Notes: a model not told the origin generated them from the letters alone. A stretch of 64,000 nucleotides of DNA from Pseudomonas massiliensis (GCF_000826105.1 NZ_CCYK01000007.1:682001-746000); one strand, 5' to 3'. Shown: positions 7,098-16,577, counted from the first letter of the stretch. Translations and numbers: made by a program.

Positions 7098-8726
7098 ATG
7101 TTGAAGATCAAACCTGTGCGACCTGAAGTGCTGACGCTGACGGCCAGTGCCTGCCTGTTGGCCGCGTTCAACCTTCCACTGTGGCAACACTTGGGCAGCA
7201 TTGCCCTGGGTATCCGCACGCCCTTGATCGCTGCCTTCGGCCTCTTGGTGGCGGCTGCGTTCAACCTAGTGCTGGCCTTGCTGAGCGGGCGCTGGACCCT
7301 GAAACCCTCGCTGATGTTCCTGTTTCCGCTCAGCGCCGCGGCGGCCTGGTTCATGAACCGCTACGGGGTGATGATAGACGCCGGCATGTTTCGCAATGTC
7401 GCGGAAACCGACCTCGCCGAGGTGGTTGACTTGCTGTCCTGGAAGTTTGGCTCCTATATGCTGCTGTGCGGAATCTTTCCCGCGCTCGTGATTTATAAGT
7501 TGCCGGTGAATTATCGCGTCGGAGTTTCCGGCGTAGTGTCCCGTTTATTGGTGGCGGTTGTCAGCGCAGTGCTGATGGCCGTTATCGCCTTGAGCAACTA
7601 CCAAGGGTTGGCCTCGCTCTTTCGCAACCATCATGAGTTGCGGTTGTTGGTAGTGCCAAGCAATGTGGTTGGCGCCACCATCGGTTACTTGGGCGAGCAG
7701 CTCGCTTCGGCCCGGCATCCCTTCACCACACTCGGCATTGACGCTCACAAGGCGTCAATTTGGGCCGCGCATCACCGGCCTTCGTTGACGGTACTGGTGG
7801 TCGGTGAAAGCGCGCGCGCCGATAATTTCTCCCTGCTGGGCTACAAGCGTGAAACCAATCCGGAACTGACGCGGGAAAGCGGCCTGCTGGCTTTTTCCGA
7901 TGTTCGCTCCTGTGGCACTGAAACGGCGGTGTCGGTGCCCTGCATGTTTTCCAACCTTGGCCGACGCAACTATAGCGCGGCCCAGGCCCAAGCGCGGGAA
8001 GGCTTGTTGGATGTACTCGCCCATGCCGGCCTGAAAGTGCTCTGGCTGGACAATCAGTCCGGCTGCAAGGGCACCTGCGCGCGGGTGGGCTACGAAAACC
8101 TCAGTGGGCGCCAGGATGCCCGCTATTGCGACCACGAATGCCATGACGAGGTGTTGCTCAGCGGGCTGCCGGCCTTGCTCGACAGCCTCAAGGAAGACAC
8201 CGTTCTGGTGGTTCACCAGATGGGCAGCCATGGGCCGGACTACTTCAAGCGTTACCCGGCCGGCTACGAGCATTTCAGCCCGGTGTGCCAGAGCAACGAC
8301 CTGGCCGCCTGCTCGCGGGAGAGCATCATCAATGCCTACGACAACAGCATCCGTTACACCGACCACATACTGGCCAGCCTGATCGACACGCTGCGTAGCC
8401 GCCAAGGCGAGGTGGACAGTGCCATGCTCTATCTCTCGGACCACGGCGAATCCCTTGGCGAGTACAACCTGTTTCTGCACGGCACCCCCTACATGCTCGC
8501 GCCTGACCAGCAGAAGCATGTGCCGCTGCTGGCGTGGTTCTCCGACGGGTACCAACGCAGCTTCCAGCTGGACCAGGCCTGCCTGGCCAGGCGCCAGGGC
8601 AATGCCTACAGCCAGGACAATCTGTTCCATTCGATGCTGGGCCTGCTGCAGATCGAAACGAGCGTCTATAGCGCTTCCCTTGACCTCTTCGCCGGCTGCC
8701 GAGGCCTGACGTCGAGCCAGGGTTAA
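7098..8726 (+). CDS. eptA: Lipid A phosphoethanolamine transferase (EptA/CptA type)
   Basis: Inner-membrane enzyme of 542 residues that transfers phosphoethanolamine to lipid A or core, reducing negative charge and cationic-peptide binding. The N-terminal third carries about five hydrophobic spans (from VLTLTASACLLAAFNLPLW). The periplasmic catalytic domain has the family motifs: VVGESARADNFSLLGY, the nucleophile Thr in SCGTETAVSVPCMFS, and the metal-binding SDHGESLGEY. Cysteines of the catalytic domain (for example GCKGTCARV, YCDHECHDE) fit the usual disulfides. The start at 7098 is taken because an upstream TTG at 7032 would add a non-homologous extension. Which acceptor is modified is not readable. 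Confidence 0.93.
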   Translation: MLKIKPVRPEVLTLTASACLLAAFNLPLWQHLGSIALGIRTPLIAAFGLLVAAAFNLVLALLSGRWTLKPSLMFLFPLSAAAAWFMNRYGVMIDAGMFRNVAETDLAEVVDLLSWKFGSYMLLCGIFPALVIYKLPVNYRVGVSGVVSRLLVAVVSAVLMAVIALSNYQGLASLFRNHHELRLLVVPSNVVGATIGYLGEQLASARHPFTTLGIDAHKASIWAAHHRPSLTVLVVGESARADNFSLLGYKRETNPELTRESGLLAFSDVRSCGTETAVSVPCMFSNLGRRNYSAAQAQAREGLLDVLAHAGLKVLWLDNQSGCKGTCARVGYENLSGRQDARYCDHECHDEVLLSGLPALLDSLKEDTVLVVHQMGSHGPDYFKRYPAGYEHFSPVCQSNDLAACSRESIINAYDNSIRYTDHILASLIDTLRSRQGEVDSAMLYLSDHGESLGEYNLFLHGTPYMLAPDQQKHVPLLAWFSDGYQRSFQLDQACLARRQGNAYSQDNLFHSMLGLLQIETSVYSASLDLFAGCRGLTSSQG

Positions 8727-8778
8727 CGATCCCTGTGCCGGGCGATATATACTGCGCCCATTGTTCGAGGAGAGGCCT

Positions 8779-9915
8779 GTGGCCATAGCGATTGAGTGGA
8801 TTCGTGACGACCAGGCCCTGGCCGCCCATTGCGCAGAATGGCAAGCCCTGCCGTTCATTGCCCTGGATACTGAGTTCGTGCGGGTGGATACCTTCTATCC
8901 GAAGGTCGGCCTGCTCCAGGTCAGCGACGGGCACACCGCCTTCTTGATCGACCCTCTGACCATCGGGGCCTGGGCGCCCTTGGCGGAACTGTTGGCCGCG
9001 CCCTCGGTGGTCAAGGTGCTGCATGCCTGCAGTGAAGACCTGGAAGTGCTCAGCCGCCTGGTCGGGCAACTGCCGCTACCCCTGTTCGACACTCAGCTAG
9101 CCGCGGCCTACCTCGGCCTTGGCTTCTCCATGGGCTATTCGCGCCTGGTGCAGGAGGTGCTCGGCCTGGAGCTGCCCAAGGGTGAAACCCGCTCGGACTG
9201 GCTGCAGCGGCCTCTGTCCGAACTGCAGGTCGCTTATGCCGCTGAAGACGCGCTGCACCTGGCCGAGTTGTTCCAGGCGCTGCGGCCCCGACTGAGCGAT
9301 GAGCGCTTCGGCTGGGTACTGGAAGATGGCGAGGAACTGGTGACCCAGGCCGGGCGTGCCAGCGATCCACGGGAACTATACCGCGAGGCGCGCCTGGGCT
9401 GGAAACTCACCCCCCTCCAGCTCGCCGTGCTGCGCGAGCTCTACGCTTGGCGCGAGGAACAGGCCCGCCTGCGCGACGTGCCGCGTAATCGGGTCATCAA
9501 GGAACAGTCCCTCTGGCCCCTGGCGCGCTACCAGCCCAGCAATCTTTCGGCCCTGGGCAAGATAGAGGAAATGCAGCCGCGTACCTTGCGCCAGGACGGT
9601 GAAACCCTGCTGGCGCTGATTCGCTCCGCCGCGCAAACGCCTGCCGACCAAGTGCCCACCCCCTTGCCGGACCCCTTGCCCATCGAAGCGGGCGCGCTGC
9701 TCAAGCGTTTGCGCGCCGTGGGCCAGGCCGAGGCAGAGCGGCTGGGCATTGCCCCAGAGCTGGTGTTGCGCAAGAAAATCCTGGAGGCCCTGCTGCGCAG
9801 CGGTTATCCCGAGGGGCCTTATACACTTCCCGAATCCTTGCGCGGCTGGCGCCGCGAGCGGCTGGGGCAGGCCTTGCTCGACAGCCTGGCCACAGCCGGA
9901 GACGAGCAACCATGA
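8779..9915 (+). CDS. rnd: Ribonuclease D
   Basis: A 3'-5' exoribonuclease of 378 residues that trims tRNA and other stable RNA precursors. The DEDD exonuclease domain starts with [20 protein letters not shown] and contains [12 protein letters not shown] near residues 155-166. Two HRDC-like helical domains follow, as in the E. coli enzyme. The start is GTG at 8779, with GAGGAGAGG seven or so bases upstream; the open frame before it lacks support. Its stop overlaps the start of the YcgL gene (ATGA), so the two are translationally coupled. Confidence 0.95.
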   Translation: MAIAIEWIRDDQALAAHCAEWQALPFIALDTEFVRVDTFYPKVGLLQVSDGHTAFLIDPLTIGAWAPLAELLAAPSVVKVLHACSEDLEVLSRLVGQLPLPLFDTQLAAAYLGLGFSMGYSRLVQEVLGLELPKGETRSDWLQRPLSELQVAYAAEDALHLAELFQALRPRLSDERFGWVLEDGEELVTQAGRASDPRELYREARLGWKLTPLQLAVLRELYAWREEQARLRDVPRNRVIKEQSLWPLARYQPSNLSALGKIEEMQPRTLRQDGETLLALIRSAAQTPADQVPTPLPDPLPIEAGALLKRLRAVGQAEAERLGIAPELVLRKKILEALLRSGYPEGPYTLPESLRGWRRERLGQALLDSLATAGDEQP

Positions 9916-10205
9916 AACGCATCTGTTCCATCTACCGCAGCCCGAAGAAAAACGAGATGTACCTTTACGTGCTCAAGAGCGATGCGCTGGCACGCGTGCC
10001 TGAAGCCCTGCTGACGGTATTCGGCGCGCCCAGGCATGCCTTCGACCTGGTACTGACCCCCGAGCGCCAGCTTGCCCGCGAAGACATCCACAAGGTGCTG
10101 CACAACCTGGACAATCAGGGCTACCACCTGCAGATGCCGCCCCCGGAAACGGAAACCATCGAGCATCTGCCCGAAGAACTGCTGCGCCGGAACGACGCCT
10201 TCTAG
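9912..10205 (+). CDS. YcgL domain-containing protein
   Basis: A 97-residue cytoplasmic protein of the YcgL family ([20 protein letters not shown], then [12 protein letters not shown]). Function is unknown; the family often sits beside rnd and ycgN in gammaproteobacteria. The ATG overlaps the rnd stop by four bases. The same family neighbourhood recurs here: a YcgN-like gene lies about 2 kb downstream. Confidence 0.92.
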   Translation: MKRICSIYRSPKKNEMYLYVLKSDALARVPEALLTVFGAPRHAFDLVLTPERQLAREDIHKVLHNLDNQGYHLQMPPPETETIEHLPEELLRRNDAF

Positions 10206-10207
10206 GA

Positions 10208-10343
10208 TCTGTGTCAAAAGGCTTGATACTCGGTGATGCTGCGTTGAAAACAGCCTCGGAATGCTCATTTACAACCCCGTAAACTCCGCTTCCTCGGCTG
10301 TTTTCGCCTTATCTGACCTTCGTCTCAAGACTTTTCTCACAGA
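10208..10343. repeat. 136-bp imperfect inverted-repeat (MITE-like) element
   Basis: The two arms, about 65 bp each, align over almost their whole length. The ends are TCTGTG (10208-10213) and CACAGA (10338-10343). The inner parts share AAAAG, CTTGA, GAAAACAGCC and TTTAC in matching order and near-matching spacing. The transcript of either strand would fold into one long hairpin. It starts three bases after the ycgL stop and ends 67 bp before the dehydrogenase ATG. No transposase is present. Confidence 0.75.
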
Positions 10344-10410
10344 CGCTAGGGGCCAACTTTTTTCACTTCGCACCGGGGTTTCGCCTCGCTGTTGCTTTCA
10401 AGGTTCGACC

Positions 10411-11343
10411 ATGCGCGTGCTTATCGCGGAGCGGGCGTTCGCCGCCTATGCCGCCCTGCTTCAAAGCAAGGCCCCGGCCTTGCAGGTTGTCACCAGTGAC
10501 GATTCGGCCGAACTCGCTCGCCTGGCCGCGCAATGCCAGGTCTGGCTGGGCCAGCCTGACCTGCTGGCGACCCTGTTGCGACAAGGGCATCGCCCGCATT
10601 GGGCACAGTCCACCTGGGCCGGGATCACTCCCTTGCTGGCCCTGGGTCTGCCGCGGGATTACCTACTGACACGTGCCGTCGGTATCTTCGGCCAGGTGAT
10701 GGCTGAGTACGTGCTTACCTACCTGCTCGGCCATGAACGCAAGGTCATGAGCCGTGTGGTCAGCCAAGTGGAACGGCAGTGGGATGACCGCCCGGTGGTA
10801 AGCGTGGCGGGTCGCAAGGCGCTGATCGTGGGAGTAGGGGAGATCGGGCGCGACCTGGCGCGCTACCTGGCTCCGTTCGGCATCGAGCTGTATGGCATTG
10901 CCAGCAGTGCTCGGCCCGAGCCGCTGTTCAAGCAGGTAGCCGGCCTGGACGCGTTGCCCGGCCTGTTGCCAACCATGGACTACGTGATCAATCTGTTGCC
11001 GGATACCCTGGCCACCCGCGACCTCTTCGACGCCAAGCTGTTCGCCACCTTCAATCCCGAGGCCCTGTTCATCAATGCCGGCCGGGGCACGGCGGTGGTG
11101 GATGCCGATCTGGTGCAAGCCTTGCGAGAAGGGCACCTGGCCGGCGCGGTCATCGACGTCTGCCGCCAGGAACCCCTGCCGCGCCAGCATCCGTTCTGGA
11201 CAGCCTGGGGGCTGTTGCTCACTGGCCACACCGCTGCGCCCACCTCACCGGCCCTGATGGCTGACCTGTTCCTGGCGAACCTGTCGGCGTTCGAGGCAGG
11301 ACAGCCCTTGCGGGGGCAGGTGGACTTTCACCGCGGCTATTGA
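10411..11343 (+). CDS. D-2-hydroxyacid dehydrogenase family (glyoxylate/hydroxypyruvate reductase A-like)
   Basis: NAD(P)-dependent oxidoreductase of 310 residues. The Rossmann motif is in ALIVGVGEIGRDLARYL, the substrate-binding Arg in NAGRGTAVVD, the Glu in IDVCRQEPLP and the catalytic His in LLTGHTAAPT. Length and motif spacing match the GhrA group, which reduces glyoxylate or hydroxypyruvate. The ATG at 10411 (MRVLIAERAF) is chosen; the open frame from 10261 only extends through the palindromic element and gives no homologous residues. Confidence 0.9.
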   Translation: MRVLIAERAFAAYAALLQSKAPALQVVTSDDSAELARLAAQCQVWLGQPDLLATLLRQGHRPHWAQSTWAGITPLLALGLPRDYLLTRAVGIFGQVMAEYVLTYLLGHERKVMSRVVSQVERQWDDRPVVSVAGRKALIVGVGEIGRDLARYLAPFGIELYGIASSARPEPLFKQVAGLDALPGLLPTMDYVINLLPDTLATRDLFDAKLFATFNPEALFINAGRGTAVVDADLVQALREGHLAGAVIDVCRQEPLPRQHPFWTAWGLLLTGHTAAPTSPALMADLFLANLSAFEAGQPLRGQVDFHRGY

Positions 11344-11361
11344 AGGGCGACGGCAGACGCT

Positions 11362-11958
11362 TTACGTGAAGTCGAAGTCGCCGCCCTTGGCCAGCTCTTT
11401 CACGGGGCGACGAGGGCTCGGGGTTTCACGGCCTTGCAGCGATTCCGGCAAGCTGGCCTTGTCGCCCAGCTTGCCGACGGCGACCGCGGCGTGCAGCTCA
11501 TAGCTGTCCGGCACCTTGAGCTCCTGGCGAGTCTTGTCCTTGTCGAACCCAGCCATGCCGTGGGTGTGCCAGCCGCTCATGCTGGCCTGCAGGGCGAAGT
11601 GGGCCCAGGCCGAGCCGGTGTCGAAGGTATGCCAGAGCGCGGGGCTTTCTTCGCTGGCGCCCGGGGCGGTAAAGGTGGTCTTGGAAAGGATGATCACCAA
11701 GGCCGATGCCTGTTGGGCCCAACTGCGGTTGAACGGGTTAAGCAGATCCAGGAAGCGCTCCCAGTCCGCCGTATCGCGACGCGCATACAGGAAGCGCCAG
11801 GGTTGGGAGTTGTAGGCCGAAGGCGCCCAGCGCGCGGCCTCGAAGAAGCTGAGCAGCGTCTCTTCCGCAATGGGCTCCGGCGAAAACGCCCGTGGCGACC
11901 AACGATTGATGAAGTGTTCGGCAATGGCGTAATCGGCGATGCGTGGGTTATCCGTCAT
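11362..11958 (-). CDS. Nitroreductase family protein
   Basis: FMN-dependent oxidoreductase of 198 residues. Family marks are EHFINRWSPRAFSPEPI near the N terminus (FMN phosphate contacts), AARWAPSAYNSQPWRF and the C-terminal VAVGKLGDKASLPESL. It reduces nitro or quinone compounds with NAD(P)H; the physiological substrate is unknown. The start at 11958 has GGAAG eight bases upstream. It is convergent with the dehydrogenase, separated by 18 bp. Confidence 0.9.
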   Translation of the reverse strand: MTDNPRIADYAIAEHFINRWSPRAFSPEPIAEETLLSFFEAARWAPSAYNSQPWRFLYARRDTADWERFLDLLNPFNRSWAQQASALVIILSKTTFTAPGASEESPALWHTFDTGSAWAHFALQASMSGWHTHGMAGFDKDKTRQELKVPDSYELHAAVAVGKLGDKASLPESLQGRETPSPRRPVKELAKGGDFDFT

Positions 11959-12120
11959 GGCTGCGCTTCCTGGGTAAGAAGACAGGAAGCTACTCAAGCC
12001 CACCGCCGCTGGCAAGGGGCATGACCGACAGTCGTCAGGGCTTGGCCCAAGCCCCTCGGCGCACTAGACTTGCGCCGCTTTATGCCGATGCATTGGCAAT
12101 ATCATGTTTCAGGAACTCCC

Positions 12121-12570
12121 ATGGCCGCAAAAGTAGAACCTTTCTGGATCCGCAAGACCCTCGACCAGTTGGACCAGGGGGAGTGGGAGTCGCTTTGCGA
12201 CGGGTGCGGGCTGTGCTGCCTGCAGAAGCTCGAGGACGAAGACGACAACAGCGTCTACTACACCCGGATCGCCTGCCGCCTGCTGGACCGCGCCACCTGC
12301 CGCTGCAGTGACTACCCCAACCGCCGGGCCCAGGTGCCGGACTGTATTCAGCTCACGCCTGCCCAGGCCGACCAGTTCAAATGGCTACCGCCTACCTGCG
12401 CCTATCGCCTGGTCAGTGAGCGCCAGGACCTGCCCCTGTGGCACCACCTGGTATGCGGTGACCCGGAGCAGGTGCATACACAGCGCGTATCACAGGCCGG
12501 ACGCATGCTGAGTGAAGACAGCGTCGCCCCGGATGACTGGGAAGAACATCTGATCTTCAGGGCCGGCTGA
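12121..12570 (+). CDS. YcgN/UPF0260 cysteine-cluster protein
   Basis: A 149-residue protein of the YcgN family. It carries the conserved cysteine cluster [12 protein letters not shown] near residues 33-44 and further cysteines ([39 protein letters not shown]) likely to bind a metal or Fe-S cluster. ATG at 12121 with AGGAA upstream. Biochemical role unknown. Confidence 0.92.
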   Translation: MAAKVEPFWIRKTLDQLDQGEWESLCDGCGLCCLQKLEDEDDNSVYYTRIACRLLDRATCRCSDYPNRRAQVPDCIQLTPAQADQFKWLPPTCAYRLVSERQDLPLWHHLVCGDPEQVHTQRVSQAGRMLSEDSVAPDDWEEHLIFRAG

Positions 12571-12584
12571 AGCTCGCTCCGGCC

Positions 12585-12652
12585 GGTGGGAGGCAGCGAA
12601 GCTGCCGAATGGCCCTCGAGGGGTACGAATTCGCCAGCTGCGGGCTCCCGCC
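12585..12652. repeat. REP-like palindromic pair
   Basis: The unit begins GGTGGGAGGCAGCGAAGCTG and ends with an inverted GCCAGCTGCGGGCTCCCGCC. The internal GGCAGC-GAA-GCTGCC forms a tight hairpin. It sits in the convergent gap between the YcgN-like and DUF2892-like genes and belongs to the same family as the arrays at 18.5, 44 and 54.5 kb. Confidence 0.7.
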
Positions 12653-12706
12653 GATGCTGGTCTGCCTTGCCGGTGAATCAAGCCTCACATCCTTCCAGCC
12701 GCCAGC

Positions 12707-13075
12707 TCAGACTTTCGGGTTGTCCAGTGAATCATTCCCGGTGACGGTGGCCGATTCGGTGGCGGCCACGGCGTTGTCCTTGAGCGACTTGAGCTGGTCA
12801 CCCGCGCGCTCGATGTTGCCTCGCAGGCTTTCCAGTTCGCCACGGCCGCGGGCCAGCAGCGCCTTGGTCTTGCTGCGGCCGGTGAAGCCGCGTGCCAGGG
12901 CCACGCCACCCAGGGCGATCTGGAACAAGCCCAGCAGGCCACCGCGACGTACACCCTTGCCAACCAGCAATGCGCCGCCAGCGATGGAGCCGGCGCGCTC
13001 CCAGCCATGTACGTTGGTATCCGCGCCGCGCTCGGGCAAGGCTTCAATGGCTTCCGAGAAGATGTCTTTGTTCAT
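12707..13075 (-). CDS. DUF2892-like small membrane protein
   Basis: A 122-residue protein with a glycine-rich amphipathic N-terminal half (GSIAGGALLVGKGVRRGGLL, LFQIALGGVALARGFTG) that looks like a short inner-membrane domain of the DUF2892/YgaP-like type. A charged helical tail (LESLRGNIERAGDQLKSLKD) follows. Function unknown. The start ATG at 13075 fits the first conserved residues. Confidence 0.75.
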   Translation of the reverse strand: MNKDIFSEAIEALPERGADTNVHGWERAGSIAGGALLVGKGVRRGGLLGLFQIALGGVALARGFTGRSKTKALLARGRGELESLRGNIERAGDQLKSLKDNAVAATESATVTGNDSLDNPKV

Positions 13076-13138
13076 TGGGCGTCTCCATGCAATGAAAGGG
13101 CTTGATAAGCTGACCCTTAAACGCGACGGCTGTTCCGC

Positions 13139-13609
13139 CTATTTGAAGCGCGGCCCGGAGCGAGTGTTATTGCCCTTGGCCATGCGATCGTAGAGCACCA
13201 CGTTCACCGTGGCCGCCAGGTTCATGCAGCCCTCGGTGGGAATGTAGATGGTTTCCTCGCACCACTGGCGCAGGTCCTCGTCCAGGCTGCCATCTTCAGG
13301 GCCGAAGATATAAAGGGCTCGATCCGGATGGGTGTAGGCGGGCAAGGGACGGGCATCGGGTACCAGCTCCACGGCCACCGGCACGCAATCGAGCGGGAGG
13401 ATCATGCGCAGATCCTCGACCCCAATGAGCGGGATGTCGTAGTGCACCCGCTTGGTGTCGGTGATGAAATCCCGGGCGCGCTCATAGCGCCGGCCGGTAT
13501 AGAACACCGAGTTGACGCCATAACAGCCCGCGGCCCGCATCACCGAACCCACGTTTTCCGGGGACTTGGGGTTCTGCAGCCCGATGCAACTGTATCGTTT
13601 GTTCGCCAC
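13139..13609 (-). CDS. SpoU/TrmH-family RNA methyltransferase
   Basis: A 156-residue SPOUT methyltransferase acting on tRNA or rRNA 2'-O-ribose. Motif 1 is GLQNPKSPENVGSVMRAAGC, motif 2 is YIFGPEDGSLDED, and motif 3 with the knotted SAM site is NLAATVNVVLYDRMAKG. The start is GTG at 13609 with AGGGG seven bases upstream; the longer frame to 13663 is unrelated to the family. The target nucleotide is not readable. Confidence 0.9.
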   Translation of the reverse strand: MANKRYSCIGLQNPKSPENVGSVMRAAGCYGVNSVFYTGRRYERARDFITDTKRVHYDIPLIGVEDLRMILPLDCVPVAVELVPDARPLPAYTHPDRALYIFGPEDGSLDEDLRQWCEETIYIPTEGCMNLAATVNVVLYDRMAKGNNTRSGPRFK

Positions 13610-13736
13610 GCTCGGCCCCTGCGCAAAACGCCGGATTATCCGGGGGCGACACGAAGGCGGCAAGGGGCTTGCGGTAAGGCCTTGGCAGGGCTAGCTTGTG
13701 GGCTCGACCGATAGACGAGGCGCTAGCCTGCCAGTG

Positions 13737-13991
13737 ATGATCCAAGCATTGCTGTTGACCCTGACCGCGCTCAGCGCCTTCGCCCAGGCCGCCACTGAAC
13801 CTCCAGCGCCCGTTGAGCCGGCACCGCCTGTGCCGGTGGTGGCGCCGGCCACGCCTTCAGTACAGGGCGGCGCTAGCGCGGTGGCCACCCCCGCGCCCAA
13901 CGGCATTGCGTTGCCGGAAGTAGAGTCGCCACAACCGCCCAACGTCAGCCCGGCCGCCCAGAAAGGCAGCGCGGCGGGGCAGGAGGGGTAA
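13737..13991 (+). CDS. Small exported Pro/Ala-rich protein (hypothetical)
   Basis: An 84-residue open frame beginning with a plausible signal peptide (MIQALLLTLTALSAFAQAA) and continuing as a low-complexity Pro/Ala/Val/Glu-rich chain. No known domain. It begins with overlapping GTG and ATG codons (13734 or 13737) and lacks a strong ribosome site. Signal-like start plus Pro-rich tail suggests a periplasmic or wall-spanning peptide, but low complexity in a GC-rich genome can be accidental. Confidence 0.45.
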   Translation: MIQALLLTLTALSAFAQAATEPPAPVEPAPPVPVVAPATPSVQGGASAVATPAPNGIALPEVESPQPPNVSPAAQKGSAAGQEG

Positions 13992-14037
13992 GCCGAGCGA
14001 GGCGGGACCGAAGCGGAACCGAAGCGGAACCTGACGG

Positions 14038-14502
14038 TCAGGAGAGTCGCTGCCCGTCCGCCATGCGAAGCCGCTTGGACAGCGACACCGCCAGGGCGCG
14101 GATCAGCTTGGCAGCCACCTTGGGCGCCTCGACCATCATCTTCTCCAGCGAGTCCTTGCCCAGGCTCAGCAGTTGGCAGTCCGTGGCGGCTACGCAGGTG
14201 GCGGAACGGCGTTCGCCATCGAGCACGGCCATTTCGCCGAACGAACGCCCCTTGCGCAGCAAGGCAATGTCAACCTGGTTGCCCTCGGCATCGGTCTTGC
14301 TGACCGAAACGTTGCCGTAGTGGATGATGCACATGAAAGTGCCCGCGTCGCCTTCGTTGAAGATGAGCGTGCCCTTTTCCATCGAGACGATGCTGAAATA
14401 CCCGGCGGCAATGCCGCAGTCCTCGGGCTGAAGCTGGTTGAACAGGCCGCAGTCCATCAACATGATGCGGATTTCATTGTTCAACGAGGCGGCATTGGTC
14501 AT
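14038..14502 (-). CDS. Cyclic nucleotide-binding domain protein
   Basis: A 154-residue stand-alone CNMP-binding fold. The phosphate-binding cassette is recognisable at about residues 88-100 (RKGRSFGEMAVLDGERRSAT), with the conserved Gly-Glu and Arg. No DNA-binding helix-turn-helix follows, so it is not a full CRP regulator. It lies just downstream of oligopeptidase B on the same strand (32-bp gap). Probable cytosolic sensor or adaptor; partner unknown. Confidence 0.88.
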   Translation of the reverse strand: MTNAASLNNEIRIMLMDCGLFNQLQPEDCGIAAGYFSIVSMEKGTLIFNEGDAGTFMCIIHYGNVSVSKTDAEGNQVDIALLRKGRSFGEMAVLDGERRSATCVAATDCQLLSLGKDSLEKMMVEAPKVAAKLIRALAVSLSKRLRMADGQRLS

Positions 14503-14534
14503 GGTCGATATCTTCGCTTTCTATTGAAGGTTGT

Positions 14535-16577
14535 TTACACCAGGTTCAGCACCTTGAACACAAAGCCATATTCCAGGGCCAGGTCACGCAGCCCCTGGTA
14601 ACGGCCACTCATGCCACCATGGCCGGCGCCCATTTCGGTCTTGAGCAGCAGCAGATGGTCGTCGGTCTTGAGTTCGCGCAGCCGCGCCACCCATTTGGCC
14701 GCTTCCCAGTAGGCGACTCGGCTGTCGTTGTAGCCGGCTATCACCAGCATATGCGGATACGCCTGGGCCCTCACGTTTTCATAGGGCGCATAGGCTTTGA
14801 TGCGCGCATACACGTCCGGGTCCGCCGGGTTGCCCCACTCGTCGTATTCGGTCACGGTCAGCGGCAGGTCCGGGTCAAGCATGGTGTTGAGGGTATCGAC
14901 GAAGGGCACCTCGGCGATGGCGGCAGTGAACAGGTCGGGCCGCAGGTTCAGCACCGCGCCCATCAACAGGCCGCCGGCGCTGCCGCCACTGATCACCAGG
15001 CGATCAGGCGCGGTGATGCCTTGCCCGATCAGGTGTTCGGCGCAGGCGATGAAGTCCGTGAAGCTGTTGGGCTTGTTGGCCTGCTTGCCGGCCTGGTACC
15101 ACTGCTCGCCCAGCTCGCCGCCACCGCGCACGTGGGCGATGGCGAAGGCCACGCCACGGTCCAGCAGGCTGAGCCGCCCGTGGGAAAACCAGGGGTCCAG
15201 GCTCTCGCCATAGGCGCCATAGCCGTACAGGTACAGCGGCATCGGCCCGCCGATGCGATCCTTGCGGCGCACCAGCGTCACCGGCACCCGGGTGCCATCG
15301 GTGGCGGTCGCCCACAGGCGCTCGCTGAGGTAGTCATCCGCGTCGAAGGCGCCCAGCACCGGGGTTTGCTTGAGCACTACCTGCGCACCATCGGCCAGGC
15401 TGAGCTGGCGCACCTGGCCAGGACGGTTGAGGGCTTCGTAGCGCAGGCGAATGTACTCGCCCTGGTATTCCAGGCTGTCCTGCACGTAGAGGCTGTAGGC
15501 GGCGTCGGGCAGTTGCACCCGGTAGGCATCGGCGCCGACGGGGAACACCTGCACGATCGGCAGCCCGGCCTGGCGCAGGCTGAGCACGTAGGCCCTATGG
15601 TTCAGCGTGAAGCCCTCGAGCATCACTTCCGGATCATGAGGCACCAGTGTCTGCCAACCCGCCTCGCGGGGCGGCTCGCCCGTATCCGGGCAGTGGTAGA
15701 GGGCGAAATTGAGCCCGTCACGGTTACTGCGGATGAACCAGGTCCAGGTGCCTTCCAACTGCCCGTGGTCCAGGTCGTAGTCGTGGCCCTCGCGACGTTC
15801 GGCCACGCAGGCGAAGCTGCCCTCAGGCTTGTCCGCCGGCAGTACCCAGGCCTGCGCCGTGGTCTTGCTGTTGATGTGCAGCACCAGTTGGCGCTCGGAG
15901 CTGGCCCGGTAGCAATGCAGGAAGAAACGACCATCGGGCTCTTCGAACACCAGAGTGGCGCCCGTCTCGCCGAGCCGATGCCGATACAGACGATAGGGGC
16001 GATGGGTATCGTCATGAACGACGAAGAACAGCGTCGCGCTGTCGTTGGCCCAGGTCATGCTGCCCGAACAGGCCTCGAACGGCAGTGCCTGTATGTCACC
16101 GCTGGACAGGTCCTTGACGAACAGCTGGTAGGTTTCATCGCCCTGAGTGTCCAGGCTGTAGGCCAGGCGCTGGTGATCCGGGCTGACGCTGAAAGCGCCC
16201 AGGGAGAGATAGCCCCCGTTGGCCAGGGCGTTAGGGTCGAGCAGAAGGATTTCGCTTTCCGGCGCTACGTCCAGGGAGCCGTCCGCAGGCCGCGGCGCCC
16301 GGTAATGCCGCGCGTATTCGTCGCCAGCGGTGGTTCGGGAGTAATACAGCCAGGGGCCCCACGGAGAAGGAAGGCTGAGGTCGGTTTCCTGGATGCGACC
16401 GCGGATCTCTTCGAACAAGGCCTCGCGCAAAGGCGCTTCGTTGGCCAGGCAGGCTTCCATGTAGGCATTTTCGGCCCGCAGGTGGGCCAGCACCTTTTCG
16501 CTGTCACGCGCCTGCAGCCAGGCGTAGGGGTCGCTGCCAGGCGCCTTGCGGGCAATCGGGGGCTGGGGCTGGGTCAT
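14535..16577 (-). CDS. ptrB: Oligopeptidase B (prolyl oligopeptidase family)
   Basis: A 680-residue serine peptidase that cleaves small peptides, in oligopeptidase B typically after Arg or Lys. An N-terminal beta-propeller gates a C-terminal alpha/beta hydrolase. The catalytic Ser is in ISGGSAGGLLMGAVLN, the Asp in IAGYNDSRVAYWE and the His in EMGAGHGGMSGR. ATG at 16577 with GAGGA upstream. No signal peptide, so cytoplasmic. Confidence 0.93.
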   Translation of the reverse strand: MTQPQPPIARKAPGSDPYAWLQARDSEKVLAHLRAENAYMEACLANEAPLREALFEEIRGRIQETDLSLPSPWGPWLYYSRTTAGDEYARHYRAPRPADGSLDVAPESEILLLDPNALANGGYLSLGAFSVSPDHQRLAYSLDTQGDETYQLFVKDLSSGDIQALPFEACSGSMTWANDSATLFFVVHDDTHRPYRLYRHRLGETGATLVFEEPDGRFFLHCYRASSERQLVLHINSKTTAQAWVLPADKPEGSFACVAERREGHDYDLDHGQLEGTWTWFIRSNRDGLNFALYHCPDTGEPPREAGWQTLVPHDPEVMLEGFTLNHRAYVLSLRQAGLPIVQVFPVGADAYRVQLPDAAYSLYVQDSLEYQGEYIRLRYEALNRPGQVRQLSLADGAQVVLKQTPVLGAFDADDYLSERLWATATDGTRVPVTLVRRKDRIGGPMPLYLYGYGAYGESLDPWFSHGRLSLLDRGVAFAIAHVRGGGELGEQWYQAGKQANKPNSFTDFIACAEHLIGQGITAPDRLVISGGSAGGLLMGAVLNLRPDLFTAAIAEVPFVDTLNTMLDPDLPLTVTEYDEWGNPADPDVYARIKAYAPYENVRAQAYPHMLVIAGYNDSRVAYWEAAKWVARLRELKTDDHLLLLKTEMGAGHGGMSGRYQGLRDLALEYGFVFKVLNLV

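Noticed and set aside
10261-10410. N-terminal extension of the dehydrogenase
   Set aside because: Lies in the palindromic element; the family sequence begins at the 10411 ATG.
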